Program-made: the position numbers and the translations under genes | Assembly: GCA_034420475.1 (NCBI GenBank) | Contig: DAOULH010000024.1 | Location: 1 to 64,000 of the forward strand | Source: Bin87 sp034420475 | GTDB lineage: Bacteria; Chloroflexota; Dehalococcoidia; Lucifugimonadales; UBA3495 | Direction: 5' to 3' | DNA length: 64,000 nt | In this document: one piece after another, positions 18,161 through 25,668 of the stretch | Position numbering within the stretch: position 1 is the first letter of the stretch | How the letters are laid out: the number at the start of each line of letters is the position of its first letter | The notes under the pieces: model-generated | Databases searched by the model: none | Told to the model about the DNA's origin: nothing | Seen by the model: only the letters and a program-made list of their open reading frames with translations

Positions 18161-18984
18161 CACGCCAGCTCCTTGAGCGCCGCTTCGTATTCTTCAGCGT
18201 TGGGCGCTCTCCCGTGAAAGGCGGGATTGTTTTCCATGAAACTGACGCCTTTTCCCTTTACGGTGTTGGCGATGATCGCTGTCGGTCCGCCCTCCGACGC
18301 GGTCTCCAGAGCGCGCAATACCTCGGCGTGCTCGTGCCCGTCGCACGTGATGACGTTCCAACCGAAGTCGCGCCAACGGTCCGCCAGGGGTTCCAGGGTC
18401 ATCACTTCGTCGGTGAACCGGTCGTTCTGGATCCGATTGCGGTCCACGATGGCAGTCAGATTATCGGCCCGGTGATGAGCGGCCGACATTGCGGCTTCCC
18501 ACACTTCACCCTCCTGGCACTCGCCGTCACCCAGCAGCGCGAACACCCGGTAGTCCTTGCCGTCCAGCCGGGCCGCCAGTGCGTGACCCAGCGCGAAGGA
18601 CAATCCCATCCCGAGCGAGCCCGAGTTCATTTCGACGCCCGGCGTCATGGGATGAGCGTGGCCCTGCAGCAGGCCGTCGGTCTTCCGGTAGGAGGAAAGC
18701 TCCTCTCGACCGAAGTATCCGGCCATCGAAAGCGTCGCGTAAAATCCCGGCGAGGCGTGTCCCTTGCTGAGGATGAACCGGTCCCGTTCCGGCCAGGCCG
18801 GGTTCTGCGCGTCATAGCGCATCACTCCGAAATAGAGGGCGACCAGGATGTCGATCTCCGACAGCGAACCGCCGGGATGTCCGCTCCCGGCGCCGTAGAT
18901 CATCTCCAGGCTGTCGCGCCGCAGCTGCAGGGACGTTGCCCGCATCTCCTCAACGGTCTGTAGGGGTTGGTCAACTGCTGCCAA
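18160..18984 (-). CDS. Transketolase, N-terminal (thiamine diphosphate) subunit
   Basis: A 274-residue protein with the TPP-binding domain: SGHPGGSLSEIDILVALYFG, LSKGHASPGFYATL, and the cofactor motif GDGECQEGEVWEAAMSAAHH running to IVDRN. I place the start at a TTG (18984), because GCAGGTGG lies seven bases upstream and the first ATG (18945) has its GAGGAG touching the codon. A longer frame to 19227 would translate a dispersed repeat and is rejected. It is translationally coupled to the C-terminal subunit. The substrate pathway is inferred from family only. Confidence 0.86.
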   Translation of the reverse strand: MAAVDQPLQTVEEMRATSLQLRRDSLEMIYGAGSGHPGGSLSEIDILVALYFGVMRYDAQNPAWPERDRFILSKGHASPGFYATLSMAGYFGREELSSYRKTDGLLQGHAHPMTPGVEMNSGSLGMGLSFALGHALAARLDGKDYRVFALLGDGECQEGEVWEAAMSAAHHRADNLTAIVDRNRIQNDRFTDEVMTLEPLADRWRDFGWNVITCDGHEHAEVLRALETASEGGPTAIIANTVKGKGVSFMENNPAFHGRAPNAEEYEAALKELA

Positions 18985-19386
18985 AACGCCACCTGCGATA
19001 TAGAAAGGGATAATAATGCGAGCCGACAAGATTATATTCCCGGCCTGTAACCCTGTCCATAAGTTCCATGACGGCGTGCCCTCACGCGTACCCAGTTTGT
19101 CATCGGGAGGAGCGCAGCGACGTGGCGATCTCGTTCCCGCGCGGTGTCCGTTGCCCTGACGAGATTGCCGCGCTGCGCTCGCAATGACTATTCTAGTGAA
19201 ACTGGGTAGGCGTGGGCGGACTGCCAAGCCCTCAACGATCGGTCGGTCAGCAAAACCATGAGGAAATTGCCCGCCATTGCCGCGTGATTGGTGTCAGATC
19301 AATCCGGCAACAATCCTGGCTCCCGCGAGCCAGTGGGCTATACTGATCGGACGAATTGCTGCCGATCCCACGGTGGTATGCCGCCG
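18985..19386. other. Intergenic region between the split transketolase and the amidohydrolase-Mug gene
   Basis: A 402-base divergent spacer. It contains a palindromic repeat copy (19085-19213). A possible -10 (TATACT near 19337) lies upstream of the fusion gene, without a convincing -35. No gene is supported. Confidence 0.55.
19085..19213. repeat. Dispersed palindromic repeat (CATTGCGAG family), copy 2
   Basis: Terminal inverted pair CGCGTACCCAGTTT and AAACTGGGTAGGCG. The inner arms are GTGGCGATCTCGTT and GACGAGATTGCCGCG, and the right arm retains GCTCGCAATGAC. It matches copies at 32.65 and 62.46 kb in order and spacing. Confidence 0.8.
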
Positions 19387-20772
19387 ATGATTGTCGATAC
19401 CCATTGCCACGTTCTTCCCCCCGATTTCGGTTCTCGCCACGATGAACTGGCCGCCCGGGACGCCACCTACGCCGCGTTGTTTCCCGAACCCGGCGGCCGT
19501 TTCGCCGACGCGGAAACGTTGCTGCGCGACATGGACGCCGCCGGAATCGATCGGTCGGTGGCTATGGGCTTCGGCTGGACTGACCCGGACATCGCCGCGG
19601 AGGCCAACGATTACCTGGTCCGGGCGGCCGCGGGCCACTCTGACCGCATCACCGCCTTTGCATCCGTAAACCCGGCGTGGGGCGATCAAGCCGTGCGCGA
19701 GGCGTGCCGGTGCCTAGACGCCGGGGCTTCCGGCATCGGCGAAATTCATGCCGACAGCCAGCAGTTCGATATCGCTGACGCCGCCGTCATGGGGCCGCTG
19801 ATGGCGCTGCTGCGTGCTCGCGACGCGCCCATCGTGGTTCACGCATCGGAACCGGTGGGCCACGAATACCCCGGCAAGGGTTCGACCACACCCCGTCGCC
19901 TGCTGCAATTTGCAGCCAACTTCCCGGAAAATCGCATCGTATTCGCCCATCTGGGCGGCGGGCTCCCCTTCTATGCCGCCATGCCGGAGGTTGCCGACAC
20001 CCTGAGCAATGTCTGGTACGACACCGCCGCGCTCCCCTTCCTGTATCGGCCATCTGCAATCGCCGCGGCTGCAACGACCGCCGGCGCCGACCGCATCCTT
20101 TTCGGGACGGATTACCCGCTGCTCACCCATCGCCGGGTAATCGATTATGTCCGGTCTGTTGACCTGCCCCCGGGCGACCTTGACGCCATAATGGGCGGCA
20201 ACGCATCCTGCTTGATGAATGCCGGCGACCCACCTATGGAAACACTGCCTGACTATCTCCGGCCCGGCCTGGCCATCATCCTGATCGGCCTGAACCCGTC
20301 AACCCGCTCGGTGCAGGCTGGACACTATTTTGCGAACCCGCGCAACCGCTTCTGGCCGGCTGTGTCCGCCGCCAATCTCGTGGGCCGTCCGGTGGGCCCG
20401 GAGGACGACGCCTCGCTGCTGGCGGATGGCATCGGCTTCACCGACGTGGTCAAGCGGCCCACCAGCCAGGCATCGGGCCTTACCGCCGCCGATTACCGCC
20501 GCGATGCTCCCGTACTGCGCGAAAAGCTGCTGCGCCATGCTCCGCGTATCGCTTGTTTCCACGGGCTCACCGCCTATCGTGCCTACCTTCGCCATGGGGA
20601 GGGGATCAAAAACCCGGGGAACCTCGAACTGGGCAGACAGGAACTGGTAATCGGCGCCAGCCGCGTGTTCGTTCTGCCCAATCCCAGCCCGGCCAACGCG
20701 CGTTATTCTCTGGACGATTTGGCGTCCTGGTACCAGGAACTGAATCGGTGGCGCGCGGAGTTGACCTCGTGA
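19387..20772 (+). CDS. Fusion: amidohydrolase-family domain plus Mug-type mismatch-specific uracil/thymine DNA glycosylase
   Basis: A single 461-residue open frame with two unrelated domains. Residues 1-275 are an amidohydrolase TIM barrel (DTHCHVL at 4-10, a central VHASEP histidine, FAHLGGGLPFY, and FGTDYP at 239-244), a family of metal-dependent hydrolases or decarboxylases. Residues 286-461 are a Mug/TDG glycosylase: LPDYLRPGLAIILIGLNPST with GLNPS at 301-305, AGHYFANPRNRFW, and VLPNPSPANA at 429-438. Mug enzymes remove uracil or thymine from G mismatches. The junction (GGNASCLMNAGDPPMETLPDY) contains no stop. The ATG at 19387 has GGTGG ten bases upstream. The thpR-like gene overlaps its stop. 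Confidence 0.85.
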   Translation: MIVDTHCHVLPPDFGSRHDELAARDATYAALFPEPGGRFADAETLLRDMDAAGIDRSVAMGFGWTDPDIAAEANDYLVRAAAGHSDRITAFASVNPAWGDQAVREACRCLDAGASGIGEIHADSQQFDIADAAVMGPLMALLRARDAPIVVHASEPVGHEYPGKGSTTPRRLLQFAANFPENRIVFAHLGGGLPFYAAMPEVADTLSNVWYDTAALPFLYRPSAIAAAATTAGADRILFGTDYPLLTHRRVIDYVRSVDLPPGDLDAIMGGNASCLMNAGDPPMETLPDYLRPGLAIILIGLNPSTRSVQAGHYFANPRNRFWPAVSAANLVGRPVGPEDDASLLADGIGFTDVVKRPTSQASGLTAADYRRDAPVLREKLLRHAPRIACFHGLTAYRAYLRHGEGIKNPGNLELGRQELVIGASRVFVLPNPSPANARYSLDDLASWYQELNRWRAELTS

Positions 20773-21356
20773 CTGCCGGCTCGGAAACCCTCCGCACGTT
20801 CATCGCGCTGCCGTTGCCCGAGGAGTGGGTTGGGCAGCTTGGCGAAACCATCGCGGATTTGAGCCGCGCATTGCCCCACGGCGTGCGTTGGGTGTCTCCC
20901 GATGGCATTCATCTGACCCTGAAATTCCTCGGCGCCACGGACTCCCGTGCGGTGCCCCGGATACTGGACGCCATAACCGAGAATTTCGCTGATGCCACTT
21001 CCCCGCTGCTGTCGTTATCGGTCCTGGGAACCTTCCCCGGCGGCCGGAACCCACGGGTGATCTGGGCCGGGGTATCCGGCGGCGCCGAAGGCCTGGAAGA
21101 CCTGCACCGCCGGGCCGAGCAGGCGGTCTCCGGTTTGGGCTGGTCGACGGATGGCCGCCCGTTCCGCCCGCACTTGACCCTCGGGCGAGTGCGTGATCGG
21201 ATCAACGCGCGGCAGCGGCAGGCGATATCCGATACGGTGTCCGGGGCCAGGCTCCCGGCTATCCGCAGCTGGCGTCCCGATACCGTTCGGTTGTACCGGA
21301 GCGTGCTGACGCCGCGCGGCGCTCGATACTCCAACCTTGGTGAGGTGCAAATCTGA
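20769..21356 (+). CDS. thpR: RNA 2',3'-cyclic phosphodiesterase (2'-5' RNA ligase family)
   Basis: A 195-residue 2H-phosphoesterase with both catalytic H-x-T-x motifs: H48-L-T-L51 and H135-L-T-L138. The N-terminal TLRTFIALPLPEEW is typical. These enzymes hydrolyse 2',3'-cyclic phosphates on RNA, and can join 2'-5' ends in vitro. The start is a GTG (20769) overlapping the Mug-fusion stop (GTGA), with CGGAG upstream; no suitable ATG exists. It overlaps alkA by one base (TGATG), so the three genes look like one translationally coupled operon. Confidence 0.88.
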   Translation: MTAGSETLRTFIALPLPEEWVGQLGETIADLSRALPHGVRWVSPDGIHLTLKFLGATDSRAVPRILDAITENFADATSPLLSLSVLGTFPGGRNPRVIWAGVSGGAEGLEDLHRRAEQAVSGLGWSTDGRPFRPHLTLGRVRDRINARQRQAISDTVSGARLPAIRSWRPDTVRLYRSVLTPRGARYSNLGEVQI

Positions 21357-22288
21357 TGGAATCCACCCTCGTCACCACCGTGCAGCCCATCCCGCCCTAC
21401 GATTTTGAGCTGACCGCCGGGCAGCCCAATTATTCCCGCGAGCAGCAGTTCAAAACCGAGGAGTACGTCGATGGCTGCTACATCCGGCTCCTGGATCTGG
21501 GCGAGACGGTCGCCCTGGCGAATGTGCGCTCGGTCGGCACGGTGGACCAGCCGGAGTTGTCGGTGGAGTTGACCGGGGAGGACCTCACCGACGCCGACGT
21601 CGGTAGCGCGACGGAGCAGATCACCTGGCTCCTGGGCTGCGACCAGAACTTGAGCCCTTTCTACGATGCTGTGGCCGGGGACCTCGTGCTCGCCGATGTC
21701 GTCGGCGATTTCTACGGGTACCACAACACGCGAACCGCCACGGTTTACGAAGCCCTGGTGCAGGCAGTCCTGGGACAACAGATCGCGACCAACGTTTCCC
21801 GGATCATCCGCAGCCTGCTTGTCGAGAACTATGGCGTCCGGGCGACTATTGCCGGCCAGGAGTGGTACGCCTTCCCCCGCGCGGAATCCCTGGCAACCGC
21901 CGAGGTTGAAGATTTACGTCAGCTGAAACTCAGCTATCGCAAGGCGGAGTACATCCAGGGCATCGCTCAAGGCGCCGTGGACTCCGGCGACAATTTTGCG
22001 AGCACTCATGACCTCGATGACGACGAGGTCGTGAAGCGCATGGTGGCGATACGAGGCGTCGGACAATGGACGGCGCAATGGGTGCTGGTCCGCGCTCTGG
22101 CTCGCCCCGACGGGTTCCCCATCGGTGACCTGGCCCTGCGCCGCACCGTCAGCGGCCTGTACTTCGATGGGAAGGAGATCGACGACGCCCAACTGCTCGA
22201 GTTCTCCCAGCGCTGGGCTCCCTGGCGGTCCTACGCCACGTCGTACCTGTTCGCGGCGCTCCGCTCCGGCCGGATTGCCGGTTCCTAG
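21356..22288 (+). CDS. alkA: AlkA-type DNA-3-methyladenine glycosylase
   Basis: A 310-residue HhH-GPD glycosylase that removes alkylated bases. Residues 1-120 form the AlkA N-terminal domain. The HhH-GPD part contains EALVQAVLGQQIATNVS, the hairpin IRGVGQWTAQW, and the following FPIGDLALRR with the catalytic aspartate. The ATG overlaps the thpR stop by one base. With the Mug domain two genes upstream, this forms a small base-excision-repair operon. It converges on ffh with ten bases between the stops. Confidence 0.9.
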   Translation: MESTLVTTVQPIPPYDFELTAGQPNYSREQQFKTEEYVDGCYIRLLDLGETVALANVRSVGTVDQPELSVELTGEDLTDADVGSATEQITWLLGCDQNLSPFYDAVAGDLVLADVVGDFYGYHNTRTATVYEALVQAVLGQQIATNVSRIIRSLLVENYGVRATIAGQEWYAFPRAESLATAEVEDLRQLKLSYRKAEYIQGIAQGAVDSGDNFASTHDLDDDEVVKRMVAIRGVGQWTAQWVLVRALARPDGFPIGDLALRRTVSGLYFDGKEIDDAQLLEFSQRWAPWRSYATSYLFAALRSGRIAGS

Positions 22289-22298
22289 TGGCCCCTCA

Positions 22299-23624
22299 TC
22301 AGCGCAGCATTCGCATCAACCCCTTGGGGTTGTTGGAAAACTGGCGCATCAGCCGCTGGGTCTGCTTGAACTGGTTGAGCACCCGGTTGACGTCCGACGG
22401 GTTGGTGCCGCTGCCCAGCGCGATGCGCCGGCGCCGGCTGCCCTTGATGATCTCCGGCTTTTCCCGTTCCTCCAGCGTCATGGAGCGAATGATGGCCTCG
22501 GTTTTCTTGAGCTCCGATTCGTCCAGCTGACCCTGCATCTTCTTGGATTGACGGCCCAAACCGGGCATCATTTCCATCACTGAAGCCAGACCGCCCATCT
22601 TTTTCACGCCCTGGATCTGATCGAGAAAATCGTCCAGCGTGAAGGATGCAGTGCGCATCTTGCGTTCGAGTTCCCGGGCCTTCTCCTCGTCCACCGCTTC
22701 CTGGGCGCGTTCGATCAGGGTCATCACGTCGCCCATGGCGAGGATGCGGGACGCCATCCGATCCGGGTGAAACTGCTCCAGCGCGTCGCTGCGTTCGCCA
22801 GTGCCGATGAACTTGATGGGCACGCCGGTGACTTTGGTGACCGATAGCGCGGCTCCCCCGCGAGCGTCACCGTCCATCTTGGACAGGATCAGCCCGTCCA
22901 GTCCCACCCTCTGGTGGAATTCCTCCGCCGCGTTGACGGCGTCCTGGCCGGTCATGGCGTCCACCACCAGGATGGTCTGGTACGGCGAAACCGCTTGCTT
23001 CACCTCTTCCAGTTCGGTCATCAACTCGTCGTCGATGTGCAGACGCCCGCCGGTGTCCACGATGGCCCACGTCAACGCCAGCTCGGTGGCCCGTTTGACA
23101 CCTGCAATGGCTACGCTGGCCGGCGTGGCGGAACCCGGTTCCTCGGAATACACCGGGATGTCCAGCTGTTTCCCTAGGGACTGCAATTGGGAGATTGCCG
23201 CGGGCCGGCGCAGGTCGGCGGCGATGAGCATCGGGCTGTGCTGCTGCCGTTTCATCTGCAATGCCAGCTTGGCGGCCGTGGTGGTCTTGCCGGACCCCTG
23301 CAATCCCACCAGCATCAGGACGGACGGCAACTGGCTGGCCGGCGTGAGCCGATGGTCTCCCGCGCTCAGCACCGCGGTCAACTCCTCGTGGACAATCTTG
23401 ACCACCTGCTGACCCGGCGACAGGCTTTCCAGGACCTCGCCCGTCAGCGCGCGCTCTTTGACCGTGGCCACGAACTCCCGGGCGACGCGGAAATTCACGT
23501 CCGCCTCGAGCAACGACCGGCGCACTTGTCCCAGCGCGTCGTCGATGTCCTTTTCCGTCAGCCGGCCCTTGCCTTGCAAACGGCCGAAAATCCCGGTCAA
23601 TCGGTCGGTCAGATTGTCAAACAT
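22299..23624 (-). CDS. ffh: Signal recognition particle protein Ffh
   Basis: A 441-residue SRP GTPase that delivers nascent membrane and secreted proteins with SRP RNA. The N domain spans residues 1-90. The G domain shows the P-loop GLQGSGKTTTAAKLA, DLRRPAAISQL, DTGGRL, and the SKMDGDARGG specificity motif. The methionine-rich M domain (about 300-441) ends QRLMRQFSNNPKGLMRMLR. A GGGAG ribosome site precedes the ATG. No SRP RNA gene was recognised beside it. Confidence 0.96.
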   Translation of the reverse strand: MFDNLTDRLTGIFGRLQGKGRLTEKDIDDALGQVRRSLLEADVNFRVAREFVATVKERALTGEVLESLSPGQQVVKIVHEELTAVLSAGDHRLTPASQLPSVLMLVGLQGSGKTTTAAKLALQMKRQQHSPMLIAADLRRPAAISQLQSLGKQLDIPVYSEEPGSATPASVAIAGVKRATELALTWAIVDTGGRLHIDDELMTELEEVKQAVSPYQTILVVDAMTGQDAVNAAEEFHQRVGLDGLILSKMDGDARGGAALSVTKVTGVPIKFIGTGERSDALEQFHPDRMASRILAMGDVMTLIERAQEAVDEEKARELERKMRTASFTLDDFLDQIQGVKKMGGLASVMEMMPGLGRQSKKMQGQLDESELKKTEAIIRSMTLEEREKPEIIKGSRRRRIALGSGTNPSDVNRVLNQFKQTQRLMRQFSNNPKGLMRMLR

Positions 23625-23672
23625 CCCGTCACACTCCCGTAGCCTCGGCGCTTGTCTTCAGAATTGGCGTTG

Positions 23673-24752
23673 TCACTCCCAGCGGAACGTGCGATTGGCG
23701 ATGATGAACGCTACCACGAGCCACACCGCCAATCCCAAAAAGTTCGGCCACTGCATCAAAATCGTATCACCTTCCACGGTCATGCCCCGGATGGCTTCGA
23801 CCAGGTAGGTCAACGGCAGAAAATCGGTGATCCGTTGCAGGATACCGGGAAGGACGTCCCGGGAAAAGAATACACCGGACAAGAACATCATGGGCAGCGA
23901 CACGATGTTTGCCAGCGGCGCCGCCTGCTGTTCCGTGCGCGCCCACCCGGACACGGCGAACCCCATCGCCAGGAACACCGCGCCGCCCATGGCCGCCGCC
24001 AGCAGCACGGCGAAAAAATTGCCGGCGAATTCCGCCCCAAACAGGAACACCGCCACCGCGGCCAGGATCACCGTCTGGATCACTACGACAATCAGCCGGG
24101 TAATCACCTGGGCTATCAGCAGCGACGTCGGCTCCAGCGGCGTTGCCAGCAGCCGGCGCAGCACGCCCTCCCGTTTCATCGTCACGAAACTGAACGCCAC
24201 GCTGAACAACCCCAATTGCATGATCGCCATGCCGATCACCCCGGGCATCAGGAAATCGATGTAGCCCAGGTCACGCGCCTCCACCGCCTCTTCGGTCAGC
24301 GTGACCACCCGCTCCGCGCCGGTGATGGCGAAGTTCAGCTCATCGACGGCCGATTGCATTACCGTCAGGCCCAGCCGCGCCTCGGTTTGCCGGCTGCCGT
24401 GGTACCACGCGACGATCCGGCTGCCGCCCGGAGCCGCGGCCAGACCCTCTGGCAGCACAATCACCAGGTCACGCTTTCCGTCGGCCAGCGCCGTGCGCTC
24501 GTCCGCGGCCGTGCCGTGCGCGATTCGCAGCGCGTCGATCCCGGAAAGACCATCGACAAACGCTTTTGATGCGTCGTTGTCCGCATGATCCACGATGCCG
24601 ACATCGACCTTGCCCAACTCCCCGAAATTCAACAGGCCGAAGATCACCATGATGACCAGCGGCAGAAAGAACGTCCAGAACATGGCCGCACGGTCCCGTG
24701 ACCACATCTTGATGGACCACCAGGTCAGATAGACGGCCGGCCGCGCGAGCAT
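23673..24752 (-). CDS. ABC-2-type transporter permease
   Basis: A 359-residue membrane protein. A basic N-terminus (TWWSIKMWSRDRAAMFW) leads to the first membrane helix (TFFLPLVIMVIFGLL), then an extracytoplasmic domain to about residue 175. Five further hydrophobic segments follow, including the ABC-2 signature region MLRRLLATPLEPTSLLIAQV-like (here VLRRLLATPLEPTSLLIAQ). It starts one base after the ATPase stop and uses a GGGAG inside that gene, so the two form an exporter. The substrate (drug, lipid or glycan) cannot be told. Confidence 0.88.
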   Translation of the reverse strand: MLARPAVYLTWWSIKMWSRDRAAMFWTFFLPLVIMVIFGLLNFGELGKVDVGIVDHADNDASKAFVDGLSGIDALRIAHGTAADERTALADGKRDLVIVLPEGLAAAPGGSRIVAWYHGSRQTEARLGLTVMQSAVDELNFAITGAERVVTLTEEAVEARDLGYIDFLMPGVIGMAIMQLGLFSVAFSFVTMKREGVLRRLLATPLEPTSLLIAQVITRLIVVVIQTVILAAVAVFLFGAEFAGNFFAVLLAAAMGGAVFLAMGFAVSGWARTEQQAAPLANIVSLPMMFLSGVFFSRDVLPGILQRITDFLPLTYLVEAIRGMTVEGDTILMQWPNFLGLAVWLVVAFIIANRTFRWE

Positions 24753-24753
24753 C

Positions 24754-25545
24754 CTAATACTCCCGCAGCGAACGGCCGGTCAGGTCAAGGAACACATCCT
24801 CCAGTGTGGCTAACCGCACTTCCTGCTCCCGGTGGAATCCCCGGGAAATCAGCTGATCGATCAATTGGGCCGGCGACGCCATGGCGATGATTTTCCCGGT
24901 GTCCATCACCGCCACCCGGTCGCACAGTTCCTCGGCTTCCTCCATGTAATGGGTGGTCAGGACCACGGTGCGCCCTTCCCGCTTCCAGGTTTTGGCTAGG
25001 TCCCAGATCAAGCGCCTCGCCTGGGGATCTAACCCGGTGGTCGGTTCGTCAAGGAACACCACGTCCGGGTCGTTGACCAGCGAGGCTGCGATGGCGAACC
25101 GCTGTTTCTGCCCTCCCGATAGCGTCCGAAAGGACGCCGACTTGCGTTCGCCCAGGTCCACCGCCTCAAGCAGCGGTTCCGGGTCAACTTTCACCCGGTA
25201 AATGCTGCCCAGCATCCGGAGCAGTTCGGCAAGCTTCAGGTGCTCGAAAAAAGCGCTGCTCTGGAGCTGCACGCCGATGTGTTGCTTCACCGCCCTGGGG
25301 TTGCGGCTGACGTCTATGCCGGCGACGGTAGCGCGGCCGCTGTCGGCGGAACGCATCCCTTCGATGATCTCGACCGTGGTGGTCTTGCCGGACCCATTGG
25401 GGCCCAGCAGGGCGAATACCTCACCGCGCTGCACCTCGAACGAAATTCCGTCAACCGCCTGGATATCTCCATAGCGCTTGCGCAATTCCTCAACAACTAT
25501 GACGGGAGCGGTTCCCTGGGCGGGGTTGGTGTCGGCGAGTGACAT
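24754..25545 (-). CDS. ABC transporter ATP-binding protein (exporter type)
   Basis: A 263-residue ATPase of the DrrA/CcmA-like class. Walker A is GPNGSGKTTT, the Q-loop segment is IGVQLQSSAFF, the signature is LSGGQKQR, Walker B is VVFLDEPTTGLDPQ, and the switch histidine is in LTTHYMEEAE. A C-terminal segment follows. It pairs with the permease immediately downstream. The ATG at 25545 has GAGG about 13 bases upstream. It is divergent from the SbcC-like gene. Confidence 0.93.
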   Translation of the reverse strand: MSLADTNPAQGTAPVIVVEELRKRYGDIQAVDGISFEVQRGEVFALLGPNGSGKTTTVEIIEGMRSADSGRATVAGIDVSRNPRAVKQHIGVQLQSSAFFEHLKLAELLRMLGSIYRVKVDPEPLLEAVDLGERKSASFRTLSGGQKQRFAIAASLVNDPDVVFLDEPTTGLDPQARRLIWDLAKTWKREGRTVVLTTHYMEEAEELCDRVAVMDTGKIIAMASPAQLIDQLISRGFHREQEVRLATLEDVFLDLTGRSLREY

Positions 25546-25650
25546 CGACTTTACGTTTCCTCGACAAAAATTGTACCACTGTCAATTGCTGGCCCTACCT
25601 GGCCGACTGGCGCAAAGCATGGCGGGCATCGAACGGCGCCATCCGGCCGG

Positions 25651-25659
25651 TGATAAAAT
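25651..25659 (+). promoter_or_regulatory. Extended -10 for the sbcC-like gene, leaderless geometry
   Basis: TGATAAAAT fits TGn-TAnAAT. Only nine bases separate it from the ATG at 25669, so transcription would start at or next to the start codon. Confidence 0.4.
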
Positions 25660-25668
25660 CGGGGCACG

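Noticed and set aside
18985..19227. N-terminal extension of the transketolase subunit
   Set aside because: It translates the palindromic repeat, and homologues start near the TTG at 18984.
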